From contig CBDHDW010000013.1 in NCBI GenBank assembly GCA_965261915.1, positions 3,224,001 to 3,288,000 on the forward strand: a stretch of DNA of 64,000 bases, written 5' to 3'. The notes below the pieces were generated by a model. The model was not told the DNA's origin, did no database searches, and saw nothing but the letters and a program-made list of their open reading frames with translations. This DNA is from JAIBDK01 sp965261915 (GTDB lineage: Bacteria > Pseudomonadota > Gammaproteobacteria > Arenicellales > Poriferihabitantaceae). The position numbers and the translations under genes are program-made. Positions within the stretch are counted from its first letter, which is position 1. Each line of letters starts with the position of its first letter. Below, piece after piece: positions 1-8,265 of the stretch.

Positions 1-1
1 A

Positions 2-49
2 CGCAGCGAAGATTTCGTCGCCGAAGTGATGGCACAAGCTGGAGCGTAA
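2..49 (+). CDS. tsf: Elongation factor Ts, 3' end only
   Basis: Only the last 15 codons and the TAA stop are in the window. They read RSEDFVAEVMAQAGA. The DF-AEV pattern near the C terminus is typical of gammaproteobacterial EF-Ts, the guanine nucleotide exchange factor for EF-Tu. The identification also rests on position: tsf normally lies just upstream of the pyrH-frr-uppS-cdsA cluster. The fragment is too short for certainty. It is clearly unlike the C terminus of UMP kinase (PyrH), which would be the other candidate here. Confidence 0.6.
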   Translation, partial: RSEDFVAEVMAQAGA

Positions 50-55
50 ATTTTT

Positions 56-81
56 CCTGAGATTTTAACCTGAGATTTTAA
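56..81 (+). repeat. Tandem direct repeat, 2 x 13 bp
   Basis: The unit CCTGAGATTTTAA occurs twice back to back, at 56-68 and 69-81, immediately downstream of the tsf stop codon. The copies are identical. Function unknown; it may be replication slippage or a scar where neighbouring DNA was lost. Confidence 0.85.
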
Positions 82-303
82 ATTGAAAGGACGCTGGATT
101 TCCCTGCGCTGAAGTCGATCCGCTTGCGCGATTGATGTTTTGCAGGTTACCGTATGAAAGCCCTGATTCATTCAGCGCTTTTTCGTATTGACCGTTGGGT
201 TTTGTCTCTACGACGACAATGCCCTGTTATCGATCGCAAGACAGGATGATGCGTTCATATTGTCGTTTCTGATACTATTGTGCCCCTTAAGACTGTGCCG
301 TGG

Positions 304-331
304 TTGACACTGAGCAGTTTGTAAATATTAT
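304..331 (+). promoter_or_regulatory. Predicted sigma-70 promoter for frr-uppS-cdsA-dxr
   Basis: A perfect -35 box TTGACA (304-309), a 16-bp spacer and a -10 box TATTAT (326-331) lie about 45 bp before the frr start. This suggests that frr starts its own transcription unit here rather than depending on read-through from tsf. Confidence 0.65.
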
Positions 332-376
332 TTAAATTGCGCCCTGACAGTGCCGAGATAACAAGAGACCAGAACC

Positions 377-934
377 ATGACAGATGAAATCCAACAGGGC
401 GCAGAATCCCGCATGAAAAAAACCATCGAATCTACTCGAGATGATATGGCGCGTATTCGTACTGGACGAGCGACGACAGTCTTACTGGATCATCTTTCGG
501 TGGATTATTACGGCTCAAGTACGCCAATTGCCCAGGTTGCTTCAGTTTCCGTATCTGACGCAAGAACGTTAACTGTCCAGCCGTGGGAAAAATCCATGTT
601 GTCAGTCATTGAAAAAGCGATACTGGAGTCTGACCTCGGGCTGAACCCGGTTACTGCCGGGGAAACGATGCGGATTCCGTTGCCGCCGATGACAGAACAG
701 CGACGTATTGAACTGGTTAAGGTTGTCCGGCACGAAGGTGAAAACGGTAAAGTTGCAATTCGCAATATTAGACGCGATGTCATCGCAACTGTACGCGATT
801 TACTAAAGGAAAAAGAAATTACACAGGATGAAGAAAAAGGAGCTGAGGCAGAAATACAGACTTTAACCGATAAATACGTCGGCATTATTGACAAAGTGGT
901 TTCGGAAAAAGAAAAGGAAGTCATGGAAGTTTAA
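377..934 (+). CDS. frr: Ribosome recycling factor
   Basis: Cytoplasmic RRF, which with EF-G splits the post-termination ribosome. The 185-residue length is exactly that of the family. The protein shows the usual N-terminal helix with the RIRTGRAT motif (residues about 27-34), the central beta domain with TPIAQVAS, and the long C-terminal helices ending in a charged KEKEV segment. The ATG at 377 is preceded by a weak purine stretch (AAGAGACC). It is first in a run of genes with uppS, cdsA, dxr, rseP and bamA, and has its own strong promoter at 304-331. pyrH, its usual upstream partner, is missing. Confidence 0.97.
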   Translation: MTDEIQQGAESRMKKTIESTRDDMARIRTGRATTVLLDHLSVDYYGSSTPIAQVASVSVSDARTLTVQPWEKSMLSVIEKAILESDLGLNPVTAGETMRIPLPPMTEQRRIELVKVVRHEGENGKVAIRNIRRDVIATVRDLLKEKEITQDEEKGAEAEIQTLTDKYVGIIDKVVSEKEKEVMEV

Positions 935-985
935 GTCGGTAATTAGCGGTTTCTGTTTTTGGGTTTAAGTTTGTTTGGAGTAACG

Positions 986-1732
986 ATGCATACGCTGGAA
1001 GAGAAATTCGATAAGGTTCCGCGCCACGTTGCGGTGATCATGGATGGCAATGGCCGCTGGGCGAAAGAGCAGGGATTGCCGCGAGCAGCGGGTCATCGCA
1101 AAGGAGTGGAAGTGGTGAAAAGCATGGTGCCAACCTGCGGTAAACGCGGTATTCCGTATCTGACGCTGTTCGCCTTTAGCAGCGAAAACTGGAAGCGGCC
1201 CTCAACCGAAGTTAAACTTCTGATTGAGCTTTTGACCGCTACGTTAGAGAATGAAATGCGGGCCTTGCATGAACACAAGGTCAGGCTGCGGGTTATTGGT
1301 GATTTGTCCCGGTTCCCCGAGCGTTTACAAGCCGTGATCAAACGATCCGATGAACTCACAAGAAATAATCGCGCACTGAATCTCACGATTGCCATCAACT
1401 ACGGCGGGCAATGGGATATGTTACAGGCTTGCCAGTCGATTGCGGAGCTGGTCGAGAAAGAGGAGATTTCTCATACCGCGATAACCCCTGCATTGATCGA
1501 ATCGCAATTATGCACCCACGAGCTGCCAGAGCCGGATCTGTTTATTCGCACCGGTGGCGAAATTCGTATCAGTAATTTCCTGTTGTGGCAGCTTGCCTAT
1601 ACCGAACTGTATTTCACAGACACTTTCTGGCCTGAGTTTGATGAGGGCTGTTTTGATGAGGCGCTTGTGGAATTTGCTCGACGACAGCGACGGTTTGGTA
1701 AAACCGACGCGCAAATCAAGCTGACCGATTAA
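986..1732 (+). CDS. uppS: Undecaprenyl diphosphate synthase (cis-prenyltransferase)
   Basis: Condenses isopentenyl diphosphate onto farnesyl diphosphate to make C55 undecaprenyl diphosphate, the lipid carrier for peptidoglycan and O-antigen. The start at 986 is chosen over an upstream in-frame start at 959 because TTTGGAG lies just before this ATG. The result is 248 residues, normal for the family. The catalytic signature MDGNGRWA is at residues 19-26 with the essential Asp at 20. The C-terminal RTGGEIRISNFLLWQ and ELYFTD segments (diphosphate binding and dimer interface) are present. Its stop is 2 bp before the cdsA start, so the two are probably translationally coupled. Confidence 0.97.
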   Translation: MHTLEEKFDKVPRHVAVIMDGNGRWAKEQGLPRAAGHRKGVEVVKSMVPTCGKRGIPYLTLFAFSSENWKRPSTEVKLLIELLTATLENEMRALHEHKVRLRVIGDLSRFPERLQAVIKRSDELTRNNRALNLTIAINYGGQWDMLQACQSIAELVEKEEISHTAITPALIESQLCTHELPEPDLFIRTGGEIRISNFLLWQLAYTELYFTDTFWPEFDEGCFDEALVEFARRQRRFGKTDAQIKLTD

Positions 1733-1734
1733 CC

Positions 1735-2553
1735 TTGTTGATTCGAATCATAACGGCGTTGGTTTTGGCCCCGGTTGTTCTTGGGCTTTGCCTGTATCTC
1801 CCCACATCCTGGTTCGCTGTAGTACTCGGTGTGGTTGTCGTGCTGGGGTGTTACGAGTGGAATGCGCTGACTTCGAACAATGGTGTGCTTTTCGCGGCTG
1901 CCGTGTTGTGGGTGTTCATGCTGGTTGTATCGCTAGGCGGCATCTTCCCTGAAATTACGTTGACTGTGCGGTCTATTGCAAAACCCGGCTGTGTGTTTAT
2001 CGCGCTTTACTGGATGTATCAGATCGATGATCTGCGCCGCAATGGCCTCAATCGAAACCTTGGTCTCACCATGGCTTTTCTCGAAGGCGTTGTATTGCTA
2101 TCGGTTTTTCTGGCTGGAATGATTTTGCTGCATAAAGAAAGTCCGCTGGTCATGATTGCCGCAATGATGTCTGTTTGGGCTGCAGACAGCGGCGCCTATT
2201 TTGCGGGCAAGTTTCTGGGCAAGCATCCATTGGCGCCGAAACTCAGCCCGAACAAAACCATTGAGGGAGTGATTGGTGGAGTGGTGGGTGCCATTTTGCT
2301 GCTTTTGGTATTTGCAACACTAATTATGAATCCGGTGCTATCCGGTGATCAGCTGCTGTTATGGATTTTTGCGGGAACATTGGCTGCACTCGTCAGTGTT
2401 GGCGGTGACTTGTTTCAAAGCCGCTTAAAAAGAAATGCCGGCGTAAAAGACAGTGGCAATCTATTGCCTGGCCACGGTGGTATTCTCGACCGTATCGATG
2501 GTTTAATCGCAGCGGTCCCAGTATTCGTCGCGATTTGGCTGATTTCTCAATAG
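1735..2553 (+). CDS. cdsA: Phosphatidate cytidylyltransferase
   Basis: Integral inner-membrane enzyme that makes CDP-diacylglycerol from phosphatidic acid and CTP, the precursor of all phospholipids. The 272-residue, very hydrophobic protein has about eight membrane segments. The family signature is clear near the C terminus: SRLKRNAGVKDSGNLLPGHG followed by GILDRIDG, with the metal/CTP-binding Asp residues. The start is TTG at 1735 with another TTG at 1738 as an alternative. There is no Shine-Dalgarno of its own; with uppS ending 2 bp upstream, coupled translation is likely. Confidence 0.95.
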   Translation: MLIRIITALVLAPVVLGLCLYLPTSWFAVVLGVVVVLGCYEWNALTSNNGVLFAAAVLWVFMLVVSLGGIFPEITLTVRSIAKPGCVFIALYWMYQIDDLRRNGLNRNLGLTMAFLEGVVLLSVFLAGMILLHKESPLVMIAAMMSVWAADSGAYFAGKFLGKHPLAPKLSPNKTIEGVIGGVVGAILLLLVFATLIMNPVLSGDQLLLWIFAGTLAALVSVGGDLFQSRLKRNAGVKDSGNLLPGHGGILDRIDGLIAAVPVFVAIWLISQ

Positions 2554-2563
2554 TAATATTTCA

Positions 2564-3769
2564 ATGAATGGCAAACCTCAATCGATTGATACAGTAAGCG
2601 TACTGGGTTCTACGGGATCAATCGGCGTCAGTACACTATCCGTCATTCGTCAACATTCGAAGCGCTACCGGGTTTACGGCTTGTCTGCGAACCGGAATGT
2701 TTCGTTGTTGTTCGAACAATGCGAGGAATTTCATCCACAATACGCCGTGATGGTTTGCCCGGACAGTGCGGTGAAACTGCAGGCCAAGCTCAGTGCTTTC
2801 GGCTCATCTACCATCGTTAGAACCGGACAAGAGGGCTTGGCAGAACTGGCTTCAGGAGAATCAAGAACAATTGTTTGCGGGATTGTTGGTTCAGCAGGAT
2901 TAAAATCGGTGATGTCTGCGGTGGAGGCGGGTAAAAAAGTCCTCGTCGCCAATAAGGAACCGTTGGTTATGATGGGGGATTACATTGTTGAGCAGGCCAA
3001 AAAACACGGAGCATGCCTGTTACCAGTCGATAGTGAACACAATGCGATTTTCCAGTGTTTGCCGCAACCCCGAATTATTGAAAACAATGGAAATGCCGTT
3101 ATTGACCGCGAACAGGGAGTTCGTAAACTAATCCTGACGGCATCTGGCGGACCTTTTCGCACTTTGCCTCTGGATGAATTTAAATCAATTACACCGGATC
3201 GTGCCTGCGCTCACCCTAATTGGCAGATGGGCAAGAAGATATCGGTGGATTCAGCGACGATGATGAACAAGGGGTTAGAGTTAATCGAAGCGTGTGCGTT
3301 GTTCGGATTGCCGCCTGAAAAAATAGAAATTGTAATCCACCCGCAAAGCATCATTCATTCCATGGTTGAATATATCGATGGATCATTTTTGGCGCAGCTG
3401 GGCAGCCCCGATATGCGTGTTCCCATTTCCAATGCGCTCGGCTGGCCTGAGCGCATCGAGTCTGGTGCGAGTTCTCTGGATTTTGCGGCGCTTTGCCGAT
3501 TTGATTTTGAAACTCCGGACGCCGCGCGTTTCCCGGCGTTGGATCTGGCACGTAGTGCTGCAGCGCTCGGAGGAAATATGCCGACCGTCATGAATGCGGC
3601 AAATGAAATTGCCGTAGAGGCGTTTCTTGATGGGCGAATCGGATTTTTGGATATAGGTGAACTGGTTGAAAAAGTGCTTGCAGTAACCCGCTATAATGAA
3701 ATATCGGGCTTTGAATCTGTGATGCAGGCAGATAGCGCAGCCCGGAAAACAGCCCGGGACATGATATAG
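2564..3769 (+). CDS. dxr: 1-deoxy-D-xylulose 5-phosphate reductoisomerase
   Basis: Second enzyme of the MEP isoprenoid pathway; converts DXP to MEP with NADPH and a divalent metal. The 401-residue length is typical. The N-terminal Rossmann motif GSTGSIGVST, the metal-binding VDSEHNAIFQ, the flexible-loop segment SGGPFR and HPNWQMGKKISVDSATMMNK are all present. It supplies isoprenoid precursors to uppS two genes upstream; ispG, a later step in the same pathway, is also in this window at about 20.2-21.3 kb. The C terminus ends in an Ala/Arg-rich helix (AARKTARDMI). Confidence 0.97.
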   Translation: MNGKPQSIDTVSVLGSTGSIGVSTLSVIRQHSKRYRVYGLSANRNVSLLFEQCEEFHPQYAVMVCPDSAVKLQAKLSAFGSSTIVRTGQEGLAELASGESRTIVCGIVGSAGLKSVMSAVEAGKKVLVANKEPLVMMGDYIVEQAKKHGACLLPVDSEHNAIFQCLPQPRIIENNGNAVIDREQGVRKLILTASGGPFRTLPLDEFKSITPDRACAHPNWQMGKKISVDSATMMNKGLELIEACALFGLPPEKIEIVIHPQSIIHSMVEYIDGSFLAQLGSPDMRVPISNALGWPERIESGASSLDFAALCRFDFETPDAARFPALDLARSAAALGGNMPTVMNAANEIAVEAFLDGRIGFLDIGELVEKVLAVTRYNEISGFESVMQADSAARKTARDMI

Positions 3770-3846
3770 GTATCGCTGATTCAGATTCATTCCTCTGGTA
3801 AATCAGTTGTTACCATCCATCGCGGAGCAAATAAGGTAGAAAATTT

Positions 3847-5190
3847 ATGAGTGCATTTGGTTATAGTCTAATTGGCTTTTTAGTCGCAATTGCAATATTG
3901 GTTGCAGTCCACGAATTCGGTCATTTCTGGGTGGCAAGAAAACTCGGCGTCAAGGTTCTTAAATTTTCCATCGGATTTGGCAAGCCACTCTTTAGCTGGC
4001 GCCGCAGAGACGACCCAACAGAGTATTCCATAGCGATGATTCCGCTGGGGGGATTTGTAAAAATGCTCGATGAACGGGAAGGAGATGTAGCAGACGACGA
4101 AAAGGATCAGGCGTTTAATCGAAAATCCCTGAGTGTGCGTTCGGCGGTGGTTTTTGCCGGACCGTTATTTAATTTTTTGTTTGCGATTTTCGCCATTTGG
4201 TTAGTTTTTGTAATCGGCAGCGACGACATAGTGCCTGAAGTTGGTCAGGTCGTCGAGGAATCCATTGCTGAGCAAGCCGGCTTCCAAAGCGGCGATATTT
4301 TGCTCGCAGTGGATGACAAGCCAATCAAAACCTGGGGCCAACACCAGTTTTATATACTTCATCAGGCGATGAAAGGTAATACGATTGAAGTTCTCGTCGA
4401 TAATCCGAATCACGGAGAGCGAAGTTTACAGCTTGATTTTTCAAAGCTGGATCAGCGAAATATCAGCGCTCAACCGATCACATCGCAGATCGGAATTTGG
4501 CCGCCCGCGCCGGCAGCCATCGTGACCCAGGTGGTGCCTGATTCGCCTGCTCAAAGAGCAGGGCTGTTGCCTGAAGATAAAATCGTGTCGATGGACGGGG
4601 AGCCTGTTGAAAACTGGATTGAAATGGCGCAGCAAGTTTCTCAACGTCCGGAAGAGCGAATCAATCTGACAGTGGTTCGTCAGGGCCATACACTGGAAAT
4701 TCCCATAACGACGAACCGAATCACGGTTGAAGGAACTGATTATGGTCAAATTGGTTTGTATCGGCCTCAGCTGCAAAACACACGGCTGCGATACGGAGTC
4801 CTTGAAGCGGTGTGGCAGTCAATGGACTACAATTGGAGAATGGCGGTGATTACGTTGAGATCGCTTGGACGGATGTTGACTGCGCGGATGTCATCTGAAA
4901 ATCTGTCCGGACCCATTACCATCGCTCGTATTGCCGGCCAGACAGCGGAATCCGGGGTGTCGGACTTTCTCAAATTTCTGGCCATTATCAGTATCAGCCT
5001 CGGGTTGCTCAATTTACTTCCGATTCCGGTGCTAGACGGTGGCCACCTGATGTATTTTTTGTTCGAGGCGATTACCGGTAAGGAACCTTCGGAAACGGTA
5101 ATGATTTGGGGGCAGCAGATCGGAATAGCGATGATTGGAATGCTGATGGTGCTGGCGTTTTATAATGATATTGTGCGATTGTTTTCATAG
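3847..5190 (+). CDS. rseP: RseP-type site-2 intramembrane zinc metalloprotease
   Basis: Inner-membrane S2P protease that cleaves the anti-sigma-E factor RseA during envelope stress. The zinc motif H22-E-F-G-H26 lies in the first membrane helix. The second metal ligand is in the conserved NLLPIPVLDGGH segment near the C terminus. Two PDZ domains sit between, recognisable by SIAEQAGFQSGDILLAV and SPAQRAGLLPEDKIVS. The 447-residue length matches the gammaproteobacterial family. It lies directly before bamA, whose folding activity is part of the same stress circuit, and a sigma-E-like promoter is visible between the two. Confidence 0.96.
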   Translation: MSAFGYSLIGFLVAIAILVAVHEFGHFWVARKLGVKVLKFSIGFGKPLFSWRRRDDPTEYSIAMIPLGGFVKMLDEREGDVADDEKDQAFNRKSLSVRSAVVFAGPLFNFLFAIFAIWLVFVIGSDDIVPEVGQVVEESIAEQAGFQSGDILLAVDDKPIKTWGQHQFYILHQAMKGNTIEVLVDNPNHGERSLQLDFSKLDQRNISAQPITSQIGIWPPAPAAIVTQVVPDSPAQRAGLLPEDKIVSMDGEPVENWIEMAQQVSQRPEERINLTVVRQGHTLEIPITTNRITVEGTDYGQIGLYRPQLQNTRLRYGVLEAVWQSMDYNWRMAVITLRSLGRMLTARMSSENLSGPITIARIAGQTAESGVSDFLKFLAIISISLGLLNLLPIPVLDGGHLMYFLFEAITGKEPSETVMIWGQQIGIAMIGMLMVLAFYNDIVRLFS

Positions 5191-5238
5191 CGTCGTCACT
5201 TGTTGTCCCAAAGTTAACTGATTCGTAATATTAAAGTC

Positions 5239-5270
5239 GGAATTTCCGATGTGACTTTTGCACAGTCTGA
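5239..5270 (+). promoter_or_regulatory. Possible sigma-E promoter upstream of bamA
   Basis: GGAATTT (5239-5245), a 19-bp spacer and GTCTGA (5265-5270) resemble the sigma-E consensus (GGAACTT and GTCTAA) at an allowed distance. bamA and skp are known sigma-E targets in enterobacteria. Transcription would begin near 5277, which argues against a GTG start at 5280 and for an ATG start further down. Confidence 0.4.
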
Positions 5271-5321
5271 TGTATTATCGTGGTTGGGGTACACTTCGCG
5301 AAGAAAGTAATAACAATCAAG

Positions 5322-7616
5322 ATGCTCACCAATATGAAAAAATTTATCAGTTTTGTTTTTATCCTGCTATTTAGTGTAGCCAGTTTTGCGATTACGCCAT
5401 TCACGATTACGGATATTCGTGTGGAAGGTCTGGAGCGGCTTGATGAAGGTACCGTATTTAACTACCTTCCCCTGAAAGTAGGAGATGAGGTTAATGATGA
5501 AGAAACCCGGATTAGTATAAAGGAGCTGTTTAAAACCGGATTTTTTAAGGATGTTGCTCTGGAACAGGACGGCACCACATTGGTTGTAAAGGTGGTAGAA
5601 AGACCTTCTGTGGCGAGTATTTCTATCAAAGGTAATTCGGAGCTGAAGACTGAGGATATCGAATCAGGACTGGAACAGTCTGGTTTGGTTGAAGGCCGAA
5701 TTTACAAACGCGCGATCCTTGATCGCATCGAAAGTGAGTTGAAAGCAACTTACCTGTCCATGGGGCGATATTCTGCGACGGTGGATTCGGATGTCAACCA
5801 ACTGGACGATAATCGGGTTGCCGTAACCATCAATATTAACGAAGGTCGGGTTGCGCGTATCAAGAAGATAAACCTGATTGGGGTTGAGCAGGAGAAGAGA
5901 AAGGACATTCTCGATGTAATGAGGCTAAAGGACAAGCGCGGTTGGGCGCCGTTTTCCAGAAAGGATCAATATTCAAAACAACAATTGGAAGCCGATGTTG
6001 AAAGTATACTCAGTTATTATTTGAACCGCGGCTACCATGAATTTGAAATCGTTTCTTCGAGTGTTGATATCAGTTCAAACAAACAGAGCATATTTATTAA
6101 TATCTCGGTTGAAGAGGGCGATATTTTCACCTTTGGAGAATCTTCAATTGAGGGGGTTGGAGATGGAGCCGAATCTTTTGATCATCTGATCAGTATTGAT
6201 CAGGGTGAACCATTTTCCAGGGCTGTGGTGAGCGCCACAAGAAGTGCAATAAGTGATGTTTTTGCGGATCAGGGTTATGCCTTTGTTGAAGTGCGGCCGA
6301 CATTTGATACGAATCAGGAAACCAAAACGGTTGCTATATTATTTACGGTGTTACTAAATCAGAGAGTCAACGTAAGGCGTATCGACATATCGGGTAATCT
6401 GTACACGCGTGACGAAGTTATTCGCAGGGAATTGCGGCAATTTGAAGGTTCATGGTACTCAGCGGCCGATGTTCGGCGCTCGAAAGACAGATTGCAGCGA
6501 TTGGGTATTTTTGATTCTGTGGAAATTGAAACCCCTGCTGTTCCCGGGACAACAGATCAGGTTGATATGAAGGTAATTGTTCTGGAACGCGATACCGGCT
6601 CAGTTTTGTTTTCCGCTGGTTACTCCGATGAGGATGGTATCTTGTACGGTGCTGAATTTGAGCAGCGAAATCTGTTCGGTTCGGGTAAAGACTTATCCGT
6701 CGCACTGAATAATTCTGATGCCGTTGATTCCTGGCAGGCATCCTATACCAATCCGTATTACACCGAAGACGGTATCAGTCGTGGCTTTGTTTTTGGAAAA
6801 CGTGATGTTGATTCGTCAGAGGTTAATACCGCAGAATACACCCTGAATGAGCTGTCATTCGGTGTGCTTTACCAAATTCCCATTGCAGAAACCAATACCT
6901 TCAATATTGGATTGGCCTATGAGAATCTTGAGCTGGAAGAAACCAGCGGGACGCCGCCTGAGTTTCTCAAGTTAATAAAGGAGCAGCCCGAAGGTGATGA
7001 TCTGGTTATGACAGCGGGTTTGTCGAAAGATACGAGAGATGATTTTTTCTTTCCAACCAGAGGGGCAACCGGATCCGCAACCCTTGAAGCCACCGTTCCG
7101 GGAAGTGACTTTGAGTACTATAAACTGAATTTGCAGGGAAGCTACTACGTGCCAATGGGTAAAACGCTCACGCTAAAAGGGGGAATGGGTTACTCGATGG
7201 GTGATGGATTTGGCGACTCGTCAGAGACCGGATTGCCATTCTTTAAAAACTATTTTGCCGGCGGACCGAGATCGATCCGAGGTTATGAGTCCCGGTCATT
7301 GGGACCCAAAGACTCCGGTACAACACCAGAACCTACGGGTGGAGACACACGGCTACTCGCCCAGGTTGAATTATTGGGCCCGGCATTTGGAAATAACGCG
7401 CGCGACAAAAGACTGGGACTATTCATTGACGGTGGTATGGTTTGGGGTAACAAACAAAGCGTGGATTTGGCAACACTACGCTATTCAGCGGGAGTATTTT
7501 TTAACTGGTACTCTGCTGTAGGCCCGTTCAGTATCAGTTACGGATTACCGTTTAATGAAGAAGACGGTGATGAAGAAGAGAAATTGCAAATTTCCATCGG
7601 TACGATATTTAGATAG
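5322..7616 (+). CDS. bamA: Outer membrane protein assembly factor BamA
   Basis: Central beta-barrel subunit of the BAM machine that inserts proteins into the outer membrane. From the ATG at 5322 the protein is 764 residues; the ATG at 5334 is equally possible, since neither has a clear Shine-Dalgarno. The signal peptide is MKKFISFVFILLFSVASFA, with mature protein from ITPFTITDIRVEG. Five POTRA domains follow (DIRVEGL, SISIKGN, KKINLIGV, SSIEGVG and RIDISGN mark their starts), then a 16-strand barrel. The barrel contains the lid motif KNYFAGGPRSIRGYES (a VRGF/IRGY equivalent) and ends in an aromatic residue pattern (ISIGTIFR). A tail rich in Glu/Asp (NEEDGDEEE) in a late loop is unusual but not disruptive. 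Confidence 0.96.
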   Translation: MLTNMKKFISFVFILLFSVASFAITPFTITDIRVEGLERLDEGTVFNYLPLKVGDEVNDEETRISIKELFKTGFFKDVALEQDGTTLVVKVVERPSVASISIKGNSELKTEDIESGLEQSGLVEGRIYKRAILDRIESELKATYLSMGRYSATVDSDVNQLDDNRVAVTININEGRVARIKKINLIGVEQEKRKDILDVMRLKDKRGWAPFSRKDQYSKQQLEADVESILSYYLNRGYHEFEIVSSSVDISSNKQSIFINISVEEGDIFTFGESSIEGVGDGAESFDHLISIDQGEPFSRAVVSATRSAISDVFADQGYAFVEVRPTFDTNQETKTVAILFTVLLNQRVNVRRIDISGNLYTRDEVIRRELRQFEGSWYSAADVRRSKDRLQRLGIFDSVEIETPAVPGTTDQVDMKVIVLERDTGSVLFSAGYSDEDGILYGAEFEQRNLFGSGKDLSVALNNSDAVDSWQASYTNPYYTEDGISRGFVFGKRDVDSSEVNTAEYTLNELSFGVLYQIPIAETNTFNIGLAYENLELEETSGTPPEFLKLIKEQPEGDDLVMTAGLSKDTRDDFFFPTRGATGSATLEATVPGSDFEYYKLNLQGSYYVPMGKTLTLKGGMGYSMGDGFGDSSETGLPFFKNYFAGGPRSIRGYESRSLGPKDSGTTPEPTGGDTRLLAQVELLGPAFGNNARDKRLGLFIDGGMVWGNKQSVDLATLRYSAGVFFNWYSAVGPFSISYGLPFNEEDGDEEEKLQISIGTIFR

Positions 7617-7685
7617 TCCGGCAAAAACTGTACGCTTAACCGTTCTCGCGAATTCAATAATTATTTTCGATATCGATATTTCAAT

Positions 7686-8195
7686 ATGAAACAGAAACTC
7701 CTTATTCCACTGCTGCTGATTGTTGGGGTGGTTCTTATGCCAACCGCTTCGTATGCAGAAAAACTTGCCTATGTCGATGCAAGACGACTGATTGATGAAG
7801 CTCCACAGGGAAAAGATGAAGTTAAATCTCTGGAAAACACCTATAGCGAACGGAATCGAGAACTAAAAGCGCGAATCGAACAGTTTCAATTGCGTGAAAC
7901 AGAATTGCAAAAAAATGCGGTCATCATGTCCTCTGACGAACTGCAGGCCGAAACTGCCGAACTGCGGGATTTACAGCGGGCATTGCAGCGCGATCAGCAA
8001 AATTACAATGAGGACTACACCCGCAGCCGTAATCAGGGATTGGCGAGATTGGAAAAAATGATCTCGGAAGTAATTATAGAGCTCGCGATTAAGGAAGAAT
8101 ATGACCTGGTTGTTCAGCAAGCAGTATATGCCAGCCGTAACATTGATATCACCGACAAAGTACTGGAAGAGCTCAATCGTATATACAAACAATAA
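7686..8195 (+). CDS. skp: Periplasmic chaperone Skp/OmpH
   Basis: Trimeric jellyfish-shaped chaperone that carries unfolded outer-membrane proteins across the periplasm to BamA. It has a signal peptide (MKQKLLIPLLLIVGVVLMPTASYA), then EKLAYVDARRLIDEAP, typical of the OmpH/Skp family start. A long, charged coiled-coil of about residues 45-130 forms the tentacles, and a hydrophobic C-terminal strand with EEYDLVVQQAVYASRNIDIT closes the body. The 169-residue length is normal. It lies between bamA and lpxD, the conserved order. Confidence 0.93.
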   Translation: MKQKLLIPLLLIVGVVLMPTASYAEKLAYVDARRLIDEAPQGKDEVKSLENTYSERNRELKARIEQFQLRETELQKNAVIMSSDELQAETAELRDLQRALQRDQQNYNEDYTRSRNQGLARLEKMISEVIIELAIKEEYDLVVQQAVYASRNIDITDKVLEELNRIYKQ

Positions 8196-8265
8196 GCGGC
8201 AAATCTCTCGGTGACGTGTTTGATATCATGACTGATTTACCACAAAGCATTTACCCGGCGCTGAA

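Larger units (their letters stand above)
50..376. other. 327-bp intergenic gap where pyrH would be expected
   Basis: In most gammaproteobacteria pyrH (UMP kinase) sits between tsf and frr. Here no reading frame of useful length is present. The gap holds a tandem 13-bp repeat just after the tsf stop and a good sigma-70 promoter before frr. I see no convincing terminator and no remnant of a pyrH reading frame. A 32-codon ATG frame at about 153 has no support. Confidence 0.6.

Noticed and set aside
153..251. 32-codon ATG frame in the tsf-frr gap
   Set aside because: No Shine-Dalgarno, no resemblance to PyrH or any family.
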